64,000 bases of DNA from Pseudomonadota bacterium (GCA_021845985.1 JAJZES010000033.1:62001-126000), one strand, 5' to 3'; shown: positions 1 through 9,365, counted from the stretch's first letter. Made by a program: numbers and translations. Notes: generated by a model not told the origin, from the letters alone.

Positions 1-1752
1 CCGCTCGGTGATCGCGGCGATGGCGCGGTTGAACGCCGGATGCATCTGGTAGTCCTGCTGCATCATGCCGGGCAGCAGGATCGCCGGCGCGCGCAGGCCG
101 GTGGTGTCGGCGTCATAGCTGATGGTGCCGTCCGCCAGGCCGAGCAGCCGGGCGAAGCCGGTGACATAGCGCGGCAGCGTCGTCGGCAGGGCCAGCAGGA
201 AGTCCACGCCGGCATGGCGCAACTCGGCGGCGACGAACAGGCGCGGCAGCATCTCCAACAGGAAATAGCCATAGAGCAGGTTCGGATGCAGCGCGCTCAG
301 CACCGGCGCGTCGCAATCCACCATCCGCACATCGGCGCGCGCCAGCGAGCCGCGATGGATCGGCGCCAGTCGGTGCGGCTCGGCCAGCATGTCGGCGCGC
401 AGATAGGCGGGGAAACACTCCGCCGGGGCGATGAAGCGACCGTCGCGCACGATCAGGCCGGTGGCGTAGAGCGACGCGCCGGCGGCGGCATAGGCGAAGA
501 CCGGCCCCGGCGGCGTCGCGGCGGCATGTTCGGCGACGAAGTCGGGCGGCAGCGCGGCGGCGTTGACGATCGGCGGCGCCGGCGGCGCGGCGACGGCGGC
601 ATGCACCAGAATGCGTTGGTCGCCGCCGCTGCGGCCGAACATGGCGGCGTCCGTCACCGTGGCGAAGTGCGGCGCGGCATCGCCGCGCACCGTCGCCGGA
701 TGCGGCGCATCAGTGTCGCGCAGCAGCAGGCGGATCGCCGCCTCCAGCCGGTCGGGCGGCACGGCATAGGTGCTGTTGGTGTCGCCGGTGGCGGCCGTGC
801 TGGTGCCGGCCAGCATGCCGTAGTCCAGCTCGCACACCGCCGCCACCGACCAGAACGCCGGCTCGACGAAGAACGGGCTGAACAGTTGCAGCACCCGCGC
901 GCCGGGGCGGCAGAACAGGATGTTGGTGGTGGCGGCGCCATGCTCGGCGATGACGAAGCGGGCGCGGCGCAGACAGCGGATCTGCTCGGCCAGGCTGGCG
1001 GCGGCGAAGTCGTGCACCGCGAAACCGGCGGCGGCGATGATCGGGCCGAGTTCGGCGAAATTGCTCACCTGCCGGGTGCCGCTGCCGCGATGCAGATAGA
1101 CCCGCTCGGCGCCGGCGGCGCCATCGTCGAGCGCCGCCGCCATCCGCTCGGCGGCGCTGGCGGCGAGCGGCAGCACGTCCCAGATCGACGGATTCTCCAT
1201 CAGCCACGCCTGCGCGAAGTGGCTCGCTCCGCCCGGCGGCAGCATCAGCACCTCGGCCGGGGCGATGCCGAGGGCGGCGAGGCAGGCGGTGCAGGCGGCG
1301 TTCGCCGGCAGCGTCGGCAACGCCAGCCGCAGGCCCGGCACATGCTCGCGCAGGCTCAGAAAGGCCAGCAGCTTGGGCACCACCTGCAGCAGGAAATGGC
1401 CGTAATTGCGCCAGCCGGCGGCGTGGCCGAGAAACACCGGGCCGGTCACCGGCACCGCCTCGGTCTCCTCCCGCAGCTTGAGATATTCATAGGGCCGCGC
1501 CCAGGCGATGGCGGCGTCGGGGTGGTCGGGGTGGATGAAATCGACCGTGTCGCGCAGCGCCGTGCCGCCGACGAACACCACGCCGTCGCTGTTGAGCACC
1601 TGCACGTCGTCGAAGGCGAAGGCCTCGGCGGCGGCGGCATGATAGAAGCGCATATCGGGGCTGCGCAGCGCCTGCTCCTGCGACGAGCGCGGCAGCTTCG
1701 CCAGATCGGCGAGGAAGGGCAGCGGCCGGTCGATGCGCGCCGGCGGCGCCAC
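1..1752 (-). CDS. GT61-family glycosyltransferase, two tandem domains, partial
   Basis: The frame is open from the window edge and its C-terminus lies outside. Two stretches look like the glycosyltransferase 61 (DUF563) fold. The first has GWRNYGHFLLQVVPKLLAF (about residues 80-100) followed by the family signature EHGAATTNILFCRPG (about residue 245). A second begins at about residue 430 with NLLYGYFLLEMLPRLFV. GT61 enzymes transfer sugars, often xylose or N-acetylglucosamine, onto polysaccharides or glycoproteins; the substrate here is unknown. The start is uncertain: GTG at 1752 is the first usual start codon in frame, but coding-like residues continue back to the tlpA stop at 1830, so an unusual start further upstream is possible. 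It lies downstream of tlpA on the same strand. Confidence 0.72.
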   Translation of the reverse strand, partial: MAPPARIDRPLPFLADLAKLPRSSQEQALRSPDMRFYHAAAAEAFAFDDVQVLNSDGVVFVGGTALRDTVDFIHPDHPDAAIAWARPYEYLKLREETEAVPVTGPVFLGHAAGWRNYGHFLLQVVPKLLAFLSLREHVPGLRLALPTLPANAACTACLAALGIAPAEVLMLPPGGASHFAQAWLMENPSIWDVLPLAASAAERMAAALDDGAAGAERVYLHRGSGTRQVSNFAELGPIIAAAGFAVHDFAAASLAEQIRCLRRARFVIAEHGAATTNILFCRPGARVLQLFSPFFVEPAFWSVAAVCELDYGMLAGTSTAATGDTNSTYAVPPDRLEAAIRLLLRDTDAPHPATVRGDAAPHFATVTDAAMFGRSGGDQRILVHAAVAAPPAPPIVNAAALPPDFVAEHAAATPPGPVFAYAAAGASLYATGLIVRDGRFIAPAECFPAYLRADMLAEPHRLAPIHRGSLARADVRMVDCDAPVLSALHPNLLYGYFLLEMLPRLFVAAELRHAGVDFLLALPTTLPRYVTGFARLLGLADGTISYDADTTGLRAPAILLPGMMQQDYQMHPAFNRAIAAITER

Positions 1753-1829
1753 CGGCAGATGGCCGACATGCGCCCCCAGCGCGACCAGTTCGCGCAGGCC
1801 GGGGCCGACCGGCGGTTCGCGGGCGAGCT

Positions 1830-2432
1830 TCAGGCGCCGGCCTGCAGAGTATGGCGGCGCACCGCGGCGAGCGCATCCGGCGTGCTCCAGTCCGCGCCGC
1901 CCTCCAGCCGCGCCCGCTCGCGGCCCTGCGGGTCGAGCAGCAGGGTGGTCGGCAGACCGCGCAGCCCGAGCGCCTCGGCGGTGGCGGATTTCGGGTCGAG
2001 CCGCACCTCCAGCCCGGTGATCGCATGGTCGGCGAAGAAGCGCTGCACGGTGGCCGCGCCGCCGCGGTCGGTGGACAGCGCCACGACGACGATGCCCTCA
2101 CCCGCCACCAGCCGCGCCAGCCGCGCCAGCGAGGGCAATTCCTCCACGCAGGGACCGCACCAGGTGGCCCACAGGTTGAGCACCACGCCCTTGCCGGCGA
2201 ATTCGGCCAGGCGGTGCTGCGCCCCGCTCTGATCGGTGAAGCCGAGGTCGCCGCGCGGCGCCGGCGGCAGGGTCGCCACCAGCGCCGACATGTCGAACGG
2301 CTTGGGCTCCGGCGCATCGGCGAGGGTGTAGATATGCGGCGGCGGTTTGCGCAGCGTCAGCGTCGCGGCTAGGCTGCCTGCGGCGATTGCCCCGGCGCCG
2401 GCGAGCAGCGCCCGCCGCGCGATCACCACCAT
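1830..2432 (-). CDS. TlpA-like thiol:disulfide oxidoreductase
   Basis: A 200-aa thioredoxin-fold protein with an N-terminal hydrophobic anchor or signal (residues about 6-27, preceded by two arginines) and the redox motif WCGPC at residues 91-95. The cis-proline loop is visible as [11 protein letters not shown] (about residues 150-160). Proteins of this family reduce cysteines in periplasmic partners, for example in cytochrome c or cytochrome oxidase maturation; the partner here is not shown. A TlpA gene divergent from argH is a recurring alphaproteobacterial arrangement. The start codons of tlpA and argH are only 15 nt apart, so promoters must overlap the coding regions. Confidence 0.88.
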   Translation of the reverse strand: MVVIARRALLAGAGAIAAGSLAATLTLRKPPPHIYTLADAPEPKPFDMSALVATLPPAPRGDLGFTDQSGAQHRLAEFAGKGVVLNLWATWCGPCVEELPSLARLARLVAGEGIVVVALSTDRGGAATVQRFFADHAITGLEVRLDPKSATAEALGLRGLPTTLLLDPQGRERARLEGGADWSTPDALAAVRRHTLQAGA

Positions 2433-2447
2433 GATGGGCCCTCCGCC

Positions 2448-3845
2448 TTGTCCGATCCAGATACCGCTGCCAACGCGTCCTGGGGCGGGCGCTTCGCCGC
2501 CGGCCCCGCCGCGGTGATGCAGGAGATCAACGCCTCGATCGACTTCGACCGGCGGCTGTGGCGACAGGACATACGCGGTTCACTCGCCCATGCGGCGATG
2601 CTGGCACGATGCGGCATCATTGAGCCGGCAGATGAGGCTGACATACGCCAAGGTCTAGAGGCGATTGCCGCCGAGATCGAGTCCGGGCGCTTCCCGTTCA
2701 GCGCGGCGCTGGAAGACATCCACATGAATATCGAGGCGCGGCTGACCGAGCGGATCGGCGATGCCGGCCGCCGGCTGCACACCGCGCGCAGCCGCAACGA
2801 TCAGGTGGCGGTGGATTTCCGCCTCTGGGTGCGCGACGCCATCGACGGGCTGGACGCCCAGCTTGCCGACCTGATGCGCGCGCTGGCCGGGCGCGCCGCC
2901 GAGCACGCCGCCGACCCGATGCCCGGCTTCACCCATCTGCAGACGGCGCAGCCGGTGACGTTCGGGCATCATCTGCTGGCCTATGTGGCGATGGTCTCGC
3001 GCGATCGCGGCCGGCTGGAAGATGCGCGGCGGCGGCTCAATGAAAGCCCACTCGGGGCGGCGGCGCTGGCCGGCACGTCGTTTCCGATCGACCCGGCGAT
3101 GACCGCGGCGGCGCTCGGCTTCGACCGGCCGATGGGCAATTCGCTCGATGCGGTCTCAGACCGTGATTTCGCCATCGAGTTTCTCGCCGCCGGCGCGATC
3201 TCGGCGATGCACCTGTCGCGCTTCGCCGAGGAAATGGTGATCTGGTGCAGCGCCCCGTTCCGCTTCGTCGCCCTGTCGGATGCGTTCACCACCGGCAGCT
3301 CGATCATGCCGCAGAAGCGCAACCCGGATGCCGCCGAGCTGGTGCGCGCCAAGAGCGGGCGCATGCTCGGCTCGCTGGTGGCGCTGCTGACGGTGATGAA
3401 GGGGCTGCCGCTGGCCTATGGCAAGGACATGCAGGAAGACAAGCCGCCGGTGTTCGAGGCCGCCGATGCCTGGGCGCTGTCGCTCGCCGCGACCGCCGGG
3501 ATGGTGCGCGACATGCAGCCGGACACGGCGCGGATGCGCGCCGCGGCGGGGGCGGGGTTTGCCACCGCGACCGACCTTGCCGACTGGCTGGTGCGCACCC
3601 TGCGGCTGCCGTTCCGCAGCGCCCATCATGTCACCGGGCGGCTGGTGGCGCGGGCCGAGGCGCGCGGCGTCGATCTCGCCGGGCTGACGCTGGCCGAGAT
3701 GCAGGCCGAGGAGCCGGGGATCACCGCGGCGGTGTTTTCGGTGCTGGATGTCGCCGCCTCGGTGGCGTCGCGGCGCAGCGCCGGGGGCACCGCGCCGGAC
3801 AACGTGGCGGCGGCGGCGGCGCGCTGGCTGGAGGTGTTGGGATGA
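2448..3845 (+). CDS. argH: argininosuccinate lyase
   Basis: Splits argininosuccinate into arginine and fumarate, the last step of arginine synthesis, in the cytoplasm as a tetramer. The protein is 465 aa, normal for the family. It carries the fumarase/aspartase superfamily signature [12 protein letters not shown] at about residues 284-295 and the N-terminal [13 protein letters not shown] typical of ArgH. The start is an unusual TTG at 2448. No in-frame ATG or GTG lies upstream, and the family N-terminus begins right there. No convincing Shine-Dalgarno sequence precedes it. The stop overlaps the ATG of a small lipoprotein gene. Confidence 0.95.
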   Translation: MSDPDTAANASWGGRFAAGPAAVMQEINASIDFDRRLWRQDIRGSLAHAAMLARCGIIEPADEADIRQGLEAIAAEIESGRFPFSAALEDIHMNIEARLTERIGDAGRRLHTARSRNDQVAVDFRLWVRDAIDGLDAQLADLMRALAGRAAEHAADPMPGFTHLQTAQPVTFGHHLLAYVAMVSRDRGRLEDARRRLNESPLGAAALAGTSFPIDPAMTAAALGFDRPMGNSLDAVSDRDFAIEFLAAGAISAMHLSRFAEEMVIWCSAPFRFVALSDAFTTGSSIMPQKRNPDAAELVRAKSGRMLGSLVALLTVMKGLPLAYGKDMQEDKPPVFEAADAWALSLAATAGMVRDMQPDTARMRAAAGAGFATATDLADWLVRTLRLPFRSAHHVTGRLVARAEARGVDLAGLTLAEMQAEEPGITAAVFSVLDVAASVASRRSAGGTAPDNVAAAAARWLEVLG

Positions 3846-3964
3846 GGCTGCTGCTACTCGGCGTGCTGCTGCTCGGGCTTGCCGGTTGCGGCAAACGAAA
3901 CGCGCCGGCGCCGCCTGGACCGCCGGATCAGGTGACCTTTCCGCGCAGCTATCCGGCCTATTGA
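3842..3964 (+). CDS. small LptM-like lipoprotein
   Basis: A 40-aa protein starting at an ATGA overlap with the argH stop. It has a short hydrophobic signal and the lipobox LAGC (Cys16), then a proline-rich tail ending PRSYPAY. Tiny lipoproteins with the pattern LxGCGxK-N-proline-rich immediately after argH are usual in alphaproteobacteria. They resemble LptM (YifL), which in E. coli assists the LptDE outer-membrane translocon. That role is inferred from resemblance and position only. It is probably cotranslated with argH. Confidence 0.75.
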   Translation: MRLLLLGVLLLGLAGCGKRNAPAPPGPPDQVTFPRSYPAY

Positions 3965-3977
3965 GAGCCGCCGCGGA

Positions 3978-5402
3978 TCAGCGGTCGGTCAGCCGGATCT
4001 CGATCCGCCGGTTCTTGGCATAGGCCTCCGGCGTATCGGCGGGGTCGAGCGGCTGAAAATCGGCGAACCCGGTCGCCGCCAGACGGTTGGGCGGGATGCC
4101 ATTCGCCGTCAACAGCTTGACCACGGTGATGGCGCGCTGGGCGGAGAGTTCCCAGTTGCTGGCGAAGGCGCCGCCGCTGATCGGCTGCTTGTCGGCATGG
4201 CCATCGACGCGCAACAGCCAGTTGACGTCGGGCGGAATCTCCCGCGCGATGTCCTTGAGCGTCGCCGCCAGCTTGTTGATCTCCTCCTGGCCGGCCGGCG
4301 TCAGATCGGCGCTGCCGACCGGGAACAGCACCTCGCTCTGAAACACGAAGCGGTCGCCGACGATCTGAATGCCCGGCCGGTTGGCCAGCACCTCGCGCAG
4401 CCGGCCGAAGAAGTCGCTGCGATAGCGCTGCAACTCCTCGACCTTCTGGGCCAGCGCGGTGTTCAGCCGCGAACTCAGGCTGGCGATCTGCACGTCCTTG
4501 TCCTTGTCGGCGGCCTGCGACACATCGAGCGCGTGGCTGACCGCGGCAAGCTGGTCGCGCAATTGGGCAAGCTGGGCGTTCATCTCGGCGATCTGGGCGC
4601 GCGCCGAGTCGCCGAGCTTCTTCTCCTCGACGAGTTGCGCCGCCACCGCGGCGCGCCGCTCCGCCTCCGTCGTCGCCCGCACCGCGGCGTCCTGCGCCTG
4701 ACGTTCCAGCTCGTCGCGCAGCGCCGACAGGCTGCGCACCTGATCGGCCAGCCGCGCCAGATCGGACAGCCGCGCCGCCAGCGTCGCCCGGTCGGTCTGC
4801 ACCGTCTGATCGAGCGCCGCCTGCTGGCGCTTCATCTCGGCCAGATTGGCTTCGGCGGCGTCAAGCTGGCGCTGCGTCGCGGCCAGCCGGGCCGCCGCCG
4901 TCGCCGCGTCCTGCGCCGCGCTGTCGCCGCGTCGCGCGGTGTCGGCGAGCTGCGACTGCACCTGCGCGCCGCGCGCCTGCGCGGCATTGAGCTGCAGCCC
5001 GGCATCGGCGAGCCGCGCTGACAGGCGGTCACGCTCGGATTTCAGCGCATCGCGATCCGCCGTCAGCGCCTCCTGCTGCGCCCGCAGCGTCGCCAGTTGC
5101 TGCGACAGCGTGTCACGGGTGCCGCTCGCCGCGGCGAGGTCGCGGTTGAGCTGGGCGATCGAGCTGCGCAGATCGGCCGAGCGGCCGCGTTCCAGCGACA
5201 GCATGTCGGACAGTTCGGCCATCTGCCGGTTCAGCCGGTCGAGCGCGCGGTCGCGCCCGGACAGCGCCACCGACAGGAACGCCTGCGCCAGCACGAACAC
5301 CAGCAGCACGAAGATGATGACCATGAGCAGCGTGGACAGCGCGTCCACATAGCCCGGCCAGGCATTCAGCCCCTCCTGCGTGCTGCCGCGCCGGCGTGCC
5401 AC
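3978..5402 (-). CDS. MotB/OmpA-domain envelope protein with coiled coil
   Basis: 474 aa in three parts. A single membrane helix (about residues 22-45, LSTLLMVIIFVLLVFVLAQ) is followed by a long Ala/Gln/Arg-rich coiled coil (about 50-310) and a C-terminal OmpA/MotB peptidoglycan-binding domain (about 340-474, with VDGHADKQP and NRRIEIRLTDR). It is the last gene of a three-gene operon after the MotA/TolQ-like gene at 5417, with a 14-nt gap. The pair should form a proton-driven stator-like complex whose coiled coil reaches the cell wall. It is not a flagellar MotB by context, since no flagellar genes are near. Its cellular role is not established. Confidence 0.85.
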   Translation of the reverse strand: MARRRGSTQEGLNAWPGYVDALSTLLMVIIFVLLVFVLAQAFLSVALSGRDRALDRLNRQMAELSDMLSLERGRSADLRSSIAQLNRDLAAASGTRDTLSQQLATLRAQQEALTADRDALKSERDRLSARLADAGLQLNAAQARGAQVQSQLADTARRGDSAAQDAATAAARLAATQRQLDAAEANLAEMKRQQAALDQTVQTDRATLAARLSDLARLADQVRSLSALRDELERQAQDAAVRATTEAERRAAVAAQLVEEKKLGDSARAQIAEMNAQLAQLRDQLAAVSHALDVSQAADKDKDVQIASLSSRLNTALAQKVEELQRYRSDFFGRLREVLANRPGIQIVGDRFVFQSEVLFPVGSADLTPAGQEEINKLAATLKDIAREIPPDVNWLLRVDGHADKQPISGGAFASNWELSAQRAITVVKLLTANGIPPNRLAATGFADFQPLDPADTPEAYAKNRRIEIRLTDR

Positions 5403-5416
5403 GGCTCAGCCCCCGC

Positions 5417-6574
5417 TCATCGCGGCTGTTCCTCGGCCAGCGCCGCGATGGTGCGGGTGAGGATGCGGATGTCGCTGCGGATTTCCGCCGTGGTCTGGGT
5501 CCGCCCCTGCTCGCTCTCGCTCAGCAGCCGTTGCAGATACATCTCGATGTTGCGCAGATGGCCGCGCGCCGCATCATCGGCGCCGCTGTCGGGCCGCCGC
5601 TCGCCCAGCCGCTGCAGCATCGGCGCCAGCGCCTGCTGCGTCTCGGCGATGCGCAGCATCAGTTGCTGGTTGGCGCGCATGGTGTCGGAGAGGGTGCCGA
5701 CGCGCTCGGTCAGCCCGATCACCGCGGCATTGGCCTCGCGCCGGCCATCCTCGCCGCGCACCAGGATGCGCTGCAGATTCTCCATGTTCTCCGCCGTCTG
5801 TTCCAGCAGCGCCTGCACATAGACCGGCACCGAGCTTTCGCCCTCGCCGCCGAGCACGCCCGAGGACAGCCGGGTGATGCCGGCGAGCCATTCCTCCAGC
5901 TCGTTATAGAAGCGGTTTTGCGCCTGTCCGGCGGTCAGGTCGAGGAAGCCGAGCACCAGCGCCCCGGCGAGGCCCAGCATGGAGGAGGAAAACGCCGTGC
6001 CCATGCCGCGCAACGGCCGCGCCAGCCCGGCCTTCAATTGTTCAAACAGCGCATTGATGTCGCCCGAGCCGACCGACATGCCGCCGATCACGTCGCCGAC
6101 CGACTGCACCGTCAGCAGCAGGCCCCAGAAGGTGCCGAGCAGGCCGAGAAAGATCAGCAGCCCGACCATGTAACGCGACAATTCGCGGCTCTCGTCCAGC
6201 CGGCTGTCGATGCCGTCGAGCAGCGTGCGCATCGCCGGCGCCGAGAGGGTGAAGCGTTCCTGCCCGTCGCGTCCCTTGGCGGTGCGCGCCGCCAGCATCG
6301 AGGCCATCGGCGCCAGCAGCCTGGGCGACGGCGCCGCGGCGAGCTGTGGCCGCGCCCGCTGGAAGGTCTCCAGCCACGTCACCTCCGGGGTCAGCCGGAT
6401 CACCTGACGGATGTTCCACACGATGCCGAGCGCCAGCACCAGCAGAATGAGGCTGTTGAGCAGCTTGTTGTTGTCAAAGGCGGTGAGCAGCGCGCCGGAC
6501 AGCAGCCCCGCCACCAGGGCGACGGCGGCGAGAAACACCAGCATGCGGATCAGGAAGGTGGTCGGGCGCGTCAT
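5417..6574 (-). CDS. MotA/TolQ/ExbB-family proton channel protein
   Basis: 385 aa with four hydrophobic segments: about residues 9-31, 38-57, 137-160 (YMVGLLIFLGLLGTFWGLLL) and 193-215 (SMLGLAGALVLGFLDL). The latter two carry the MotA/TolQ/ExbB pore pattern. A long helical cytoplasmic C-terminal tail follows, from about residue 235. It overlaps the upstream OmpA-like gene by 4 nt (ATGA) and precedes the MotB-like gene by 14 nt. It is expected to form the proton channel that energises the MotB-like partner. The energy-transducing output is unknown. Confidence 0.86.
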   Translation of the reverse strand: MTRPTTFLIRMLVFLAAVALVAGLLSGALLTAFDNNKLLNSLILLVLALGIVWNIRQVIRLTPEVTWLETFQRARPQLAAAPSPRLLAPMASMLAARTAKGRDGQERFTLSAPAMRTLLDGIDSRLDESRELSRYMVGLLIFLGLLGTFWGLLLTVQSVGDVIGGMSVGSGDINALFEQLKAGLARPLRGMGTAFSSSMLGLAGALVLGFLDLTAGQAQNRFYNELEEWLAGITRLSSGVLGGEGESSVPVYVQALLEQTAENMENLQRILVRGEDGRREANAAVIGLTERVGTLSDTMRANQQLMLRIAETQQALAPMLQRLGERRPDSGADDAARGHLRNIEMYLQRLLSESEQGRTQTTAEIRSDIRILTRTIAALAEEQPR

Positions 6575-7416
6575 GGCGGGGCGGCCTTCGGGGCTGGCGC
6601 GGGTGGAACGGCGGGCGTTTGGGCAGGAGCGGGCGCAGGAGTGGGCGCCGGGGCGGTGGTCGCGGCCGGCGGCGGCGGCGGGGTGATGTCGAGGTCGGCG
6701 CGGTCCGGCGGTCCGGCGGAAAACAGCGGGCCGGTGCTGCCGAGGGCGCGCAGATAGATGCGTGCCGACGGCACTCCGCGCAGGATCAGCACGCTGCGCA
6801 CCGCGAGGGCGCGGGCCAGCGCGAGGCGGCGCGCCGTCGAGGGGTCTTCCGGGGTGCCGGTGGCATAGGCGGTGACGGTGAAGGTGCTGCCGTCGGGCGC
6901 CTGGGCGGCGTGGCGCAACGCCGCTTCGGTGTCCGGGTTCAGATCGGCCGAGCCGTTGCCGAAGGTCACGCGCAGCGCGTTGGCCGCCGCCTCGGCGGTG
7001 CCGACGGCATCCGGCGCCACGGTCGGCGGCGCCGGCGGCTCGACCGGCCGCATCGGCACGATGATCGGCGGCGGCAGCACCGGCGGCAGCGGCGGGGCGA
7101 GCGGCACGGTCGGCGGCACCGTGCTCGGCGCCGGCCGCGGCGGTTTGAGGCGCTGATGCGGCCCGTTCGGATGCGCGTGGGGATCGGCCGGCGGCGCCGG
7201 GCGGGCGGCCTCGCGCGGCTTCGGCGCGGTCGCCGCATGTCCGGCGACGGGCGGCGCGCCGGCGGGCGGCGCGGTGGCGGGCGGGGCAACGGCGGGAGGC
7301 TGGTTTGGCGACGGGCCGAGCAGATCGAGCGCCCGCTGATCCACCGTCTGCGCCCGCGCAGCGGCGGACGCGAGGCAGATCAGAGCCGACGCGAGGAGGA
7401 GGAGCGGGATGCGCAT
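6571..7416 (-). CDS. secreted proline-rich OmpA-like protein
   Basis: 281 aa: a cleavable signal peptide (about residues 1-22, ending ARAQ), a long Pro/Ala-rich linker (about 35-130), then an OmpA-like fold (about 145-240, with VTFGNGSADLNPDTEAAL and a C-terminal segment typical of the domain). The domain is degenerate at the peptidoglycan-binding arginine motif. A second Pro/Ala-rich tail ends the protein. It is the first gene of the operon with the MotA- and MotB-like genes, joined by a 4-nt overlap. It may be a periplasmic partner of the stator-like complex. Confidence 0.75.
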   Translation of the reverse strand: MRIPLLLLASALICLASAAARAQTVDQRALDLLGPSPNQPPAVAPPATAPPAGAPPVAGHAATAPKPREAARPAPPADPHAHPNGPHQRLKPPRPAPSTVPPTVPLAPPLPPVLPPPIIVPMRPVEPPAPPTVAPDAVGTAEAAANALRVTFGNGSADLNPDTEAALRHAAQAPDGSTFTVTAYATGTPEDPSTARRLALARALAVRSVLILRGVPSARIYLRALGSTGPLFSAGPPDRADLDITPPPPPAATTAPAPTPAPAPAQTPAVPPAPAPKAAPP

Positions 7417-7480
7417 GAGTGGCGCACCCTAACCGAGGGTTGCCTGCCGCTCAACGCGCCGTCGTCAGGGGTCTGTGGGC

Positions 7481-8305
7481 TCAGGCGGCGGCGAGGCCCT
7501 CACGCACCGCGGCGCAGAGCAGCGGGTGCAGATGCGGATTGGCCGCCACCACATCGCCGCGGGTGCGCGGGTCGCCGCCCTCTGGATCGGTGGCATAGCC
7601 GCCGGCCTCGCGCACGATGACCATTCCGGCGGCGATGTCCCACGGCCGCAACTGCAGCTCCCAGAACCCGTCGAACCGCCCCGCCGCCACCCAGGCGAGA
7701 TCGAGCGCCGCCGAGCCGAACCGCCGCACCCCCGCGGTCTGCGGCATCAGCACATCAAGGGTGCGCGCGAAGCGTCCGCGCAGCGTCGCCGAGGAGGCGG
7801 CGAACGGGATGCCGGTGCCGAACATCGCCTGCTGCATGTCGCGCCGCGCCGAGACGCGCAGGCGCCGCTCGTTGACGAAGGCGCCGCTGCCCTTCTCGGC
7901 CCAGAACATCTCGTCCACCGCCGGCGCATAGACCACGCCCGCCACCGGTTCCGAGCCGCCGTCCGGCAGCCGCCGCTCCAGCCCGACGCTGATCGACCAG
8001 TGCGGGATGCCGTGCAGGAAGTTCGACGTTCCGTCGAGCGGATCGACCACCCAGCGCCAGGCCCAGTTGTCCGAGCCGTGGGCGCCCGATTCCTCCATCA
8101 GGAAGGCATAGCCCGGTCGCGCCTTGGTCAGATCGTCGCGCAAGGATTGCTCGGCGCGCAGATCGGCCTGGCTGACGAAATCGCCCGGCCCCTTGATGCT
8201 GACCTGCAGCTGCTCGACCTCGGCGAAGTCGCGCAGCAGCCGCTTGGAGGCGCGCTGCACCGCGTTCTGCATCACCGTCATGTGGGCGGAGAGATTGGGG
8301 GCCAT
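7481..8305 (-). CDS. inositol monophosphatase family protein (SuhB-like)
   Basis: A 274-aa enzyme with the metal-binding motifs of the lithium-sensitive phosphatase family: DFVSQADLRAEQ, MEESG, DPLDGTSNFLHGIP (about residues 88-101) and WDIAAGMVIVREAGG near the C-terminus. Members hydrolyse inositol 1-phosphate or related sugar phosphates with Mg2+. In E. coli SuhB also assists rRNA transcription antitermination. It lies just upstream of efp's stop region, with 6 nt between the efp stop and this gene's start, so it is probably cotranscribed with efp. A second family member lies at 44014. Confidence 0.9.
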   Translation of the reverse strand: MAPNLSAHMTVMQNAVQRASKRLLRDFAEVEQLQVSIKGPGDFVSQADLRAEQSLRDDLTKARPGYAFLMEESGAHGSDNWAWRWVVDPLDGTSNFLHGIPHWSISVGLERRLPDGGSEPVAGVVYAPAVDEMFWAEKGSGAFVNERRLRVSARRDMQQAMFGTGIPFAASSATLRGRFARTLDVLMPQTAGVRRFGSAALDLAWVAAGRFDGFWELQLRPWDIAAGMVIVREAGGYATDPEGGDPRTRGDVVAANPHLHPLLCAAVREGLAAA

Positions 8306-8311
8306 CCCGGA

Positions 8312-8878
8312 TCAGCCCTTGAACCGCTCCACGTAGCTGGCGTCCTCCGTGCGGACGACGACTTTTTCACCGGTTTCGATGAACGGCGGCACGCTGGTCT
8401 TGACGCCGTTGGACAGTCGCGCCGGCTTGTAGGAACTGGCCGCGGTCTGCCCCTTCACCACCGGATCGGCCTCGACGATCTCCAGCACCACGGTCTGCGG
8501 CAGATGCACCGCGACCGGGTCGCCTTCGACGAGGTCGATGGTCAGGGCCATGTTGTCCTGCAAAAACGGCGCCTGATCGCCAAGCAAGGCCAGCGGGATA
8601 TGGATTTGCTCGAAGGTTTCCGGGTCCATCAGGACAATGTTGTCGCCCTCGGTGTAGGAGTAGGTGGCGTCCTTCTCCTCGGTCAGCAGGCGTTCGACGG
8701 TATCGGCGGTACGCCAGCGTTCGTTGGTCTTGTTGCCGGTTTTCAGGTCGCGCATATCCACCTGGATAAAGGCGCCGCCTTTGCCGGGCGAGATGATCTG
8801 CTGTTTCAGCACGGTCCAGCGCCGGCCATCATGCTCGATGACCTGTCCGGCCCGGATCAGGTTCGCCTGCTGCTTCAT
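8312..8878 (-). CDS. efp: translation elongation factor P
   Basis: Relieves ribosome stalling at polyproline. The protein is 188 aa from the ATG at 8878; longer upstream in-frame codons exist but the family N-terminus is MKQQANLIRAGQVIEHDGR. The modifiable lysine is present in SPGKGGAF (Lys33), matching the beta-lysylation site used by EpmA/EpmB. Both enzymes are encoded within 2 kb, at 9551 and 10568. Three OB-type domains fit the length. The gene precedes the SuhB-like gene with a 6-nt gap. Lys33 lysylation is inferred from the motif and neighbours. Confidence 0.96.
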   Translation of the reverse strand: MKQQANLIRAGQVIEHDGRRWTVLKQQIISPGKGGAFIQVDMRDLKTGNKTNERWRTADTVERLLTEEKDATYSYTEGDNIVLMDPETFEQIHIPLALLGDQAPFLQDNMALTIDLVEGDPVAVHLPQTVVLEIVEADPVVKGQTAASSYKPARLSNGVKTSVPPFIETGEKVVVRTEDASYVERFKG

Positions 8879-8976
8879 CGAATGCTGTCTCGCGATCTGG
8901 CGGGGAGGCGGCTGCTTAGACCGAAGCGGCCCGAGGGGCAAGCACGGCGCTCAGCCGGCCGCTCCCCGCCAGGCGA

Positions 8977-9135
8977 TCAGTCGCCGTCGCCGTCCCCGTC
9001 GCCGCCGCCGCCAAATCCACCCGGCGCGTAGCCATAGCCGCCGGCGGGCGCATAGCCGCCGCCGTCCCCGCCCGGATAAGCGACGCAGCCGGCAAGTGCT
9101 CCCAGCATGACGAGCATTGCCATGCCCTTGAGCAT
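8977..9135 (-). CDS. small glycine-rich lipoprotein
   Basis: A 52-aa peptide. Several starts are possible; the ATG at 9117 has AAGG eight bases upstream and would give 46 residues. It has a signal sequence with lipobox LAGC (Cys17), then a Gly/Tyr/Pro-rich tail ending in alternating Gly-Asp residues. The tail is acidic and low-complexity. No function can be assigned. It lies between efp and the epmB group on the same strand. Confidence 0.5.
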   Translation of the reverse strand: MLKGMAMLVMLGALAGCVAYPGGDGGGYAPAGGYGYAPGGFGGGGDGDGDGD

Positions 9136-9365
9136 CAGCCGCAGATTGGCGCGGTGCGGATCACGAAGCTGCACGAAGATACCTCCAACGTCCGGGTTCC
9201 GGCGACCATGGCCGTCGCCATTGGTGACGGGCAGGACCGTAGGCGCGCCGACCGGCCGGGCAAGAAAAAGGAAATTTAGCCGCGCCCGGCTTCGGGCAGG
9301 TCCTTGGCAATGTCGAAATCCGCAATGTCCGCGGCACCCGGCCGGTTGCGCAGCCAACGTCATGG

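Noticed and set aside
40-2232. 730-residue open frame on the plus strand
   Set aside because: Antisense to the GT61 and tlpA genes. Composition is Arg/Gln/His-rich without any domain, an effect of high GC with few stops.
3978-7416. Zorya antiphage system
   Set aside because: Only MotA- and MotB-like genes are present. ZorC, ZorD or ZorE partners and other defence genes are absent, and the third gene is a secreted OmpA-like protein.
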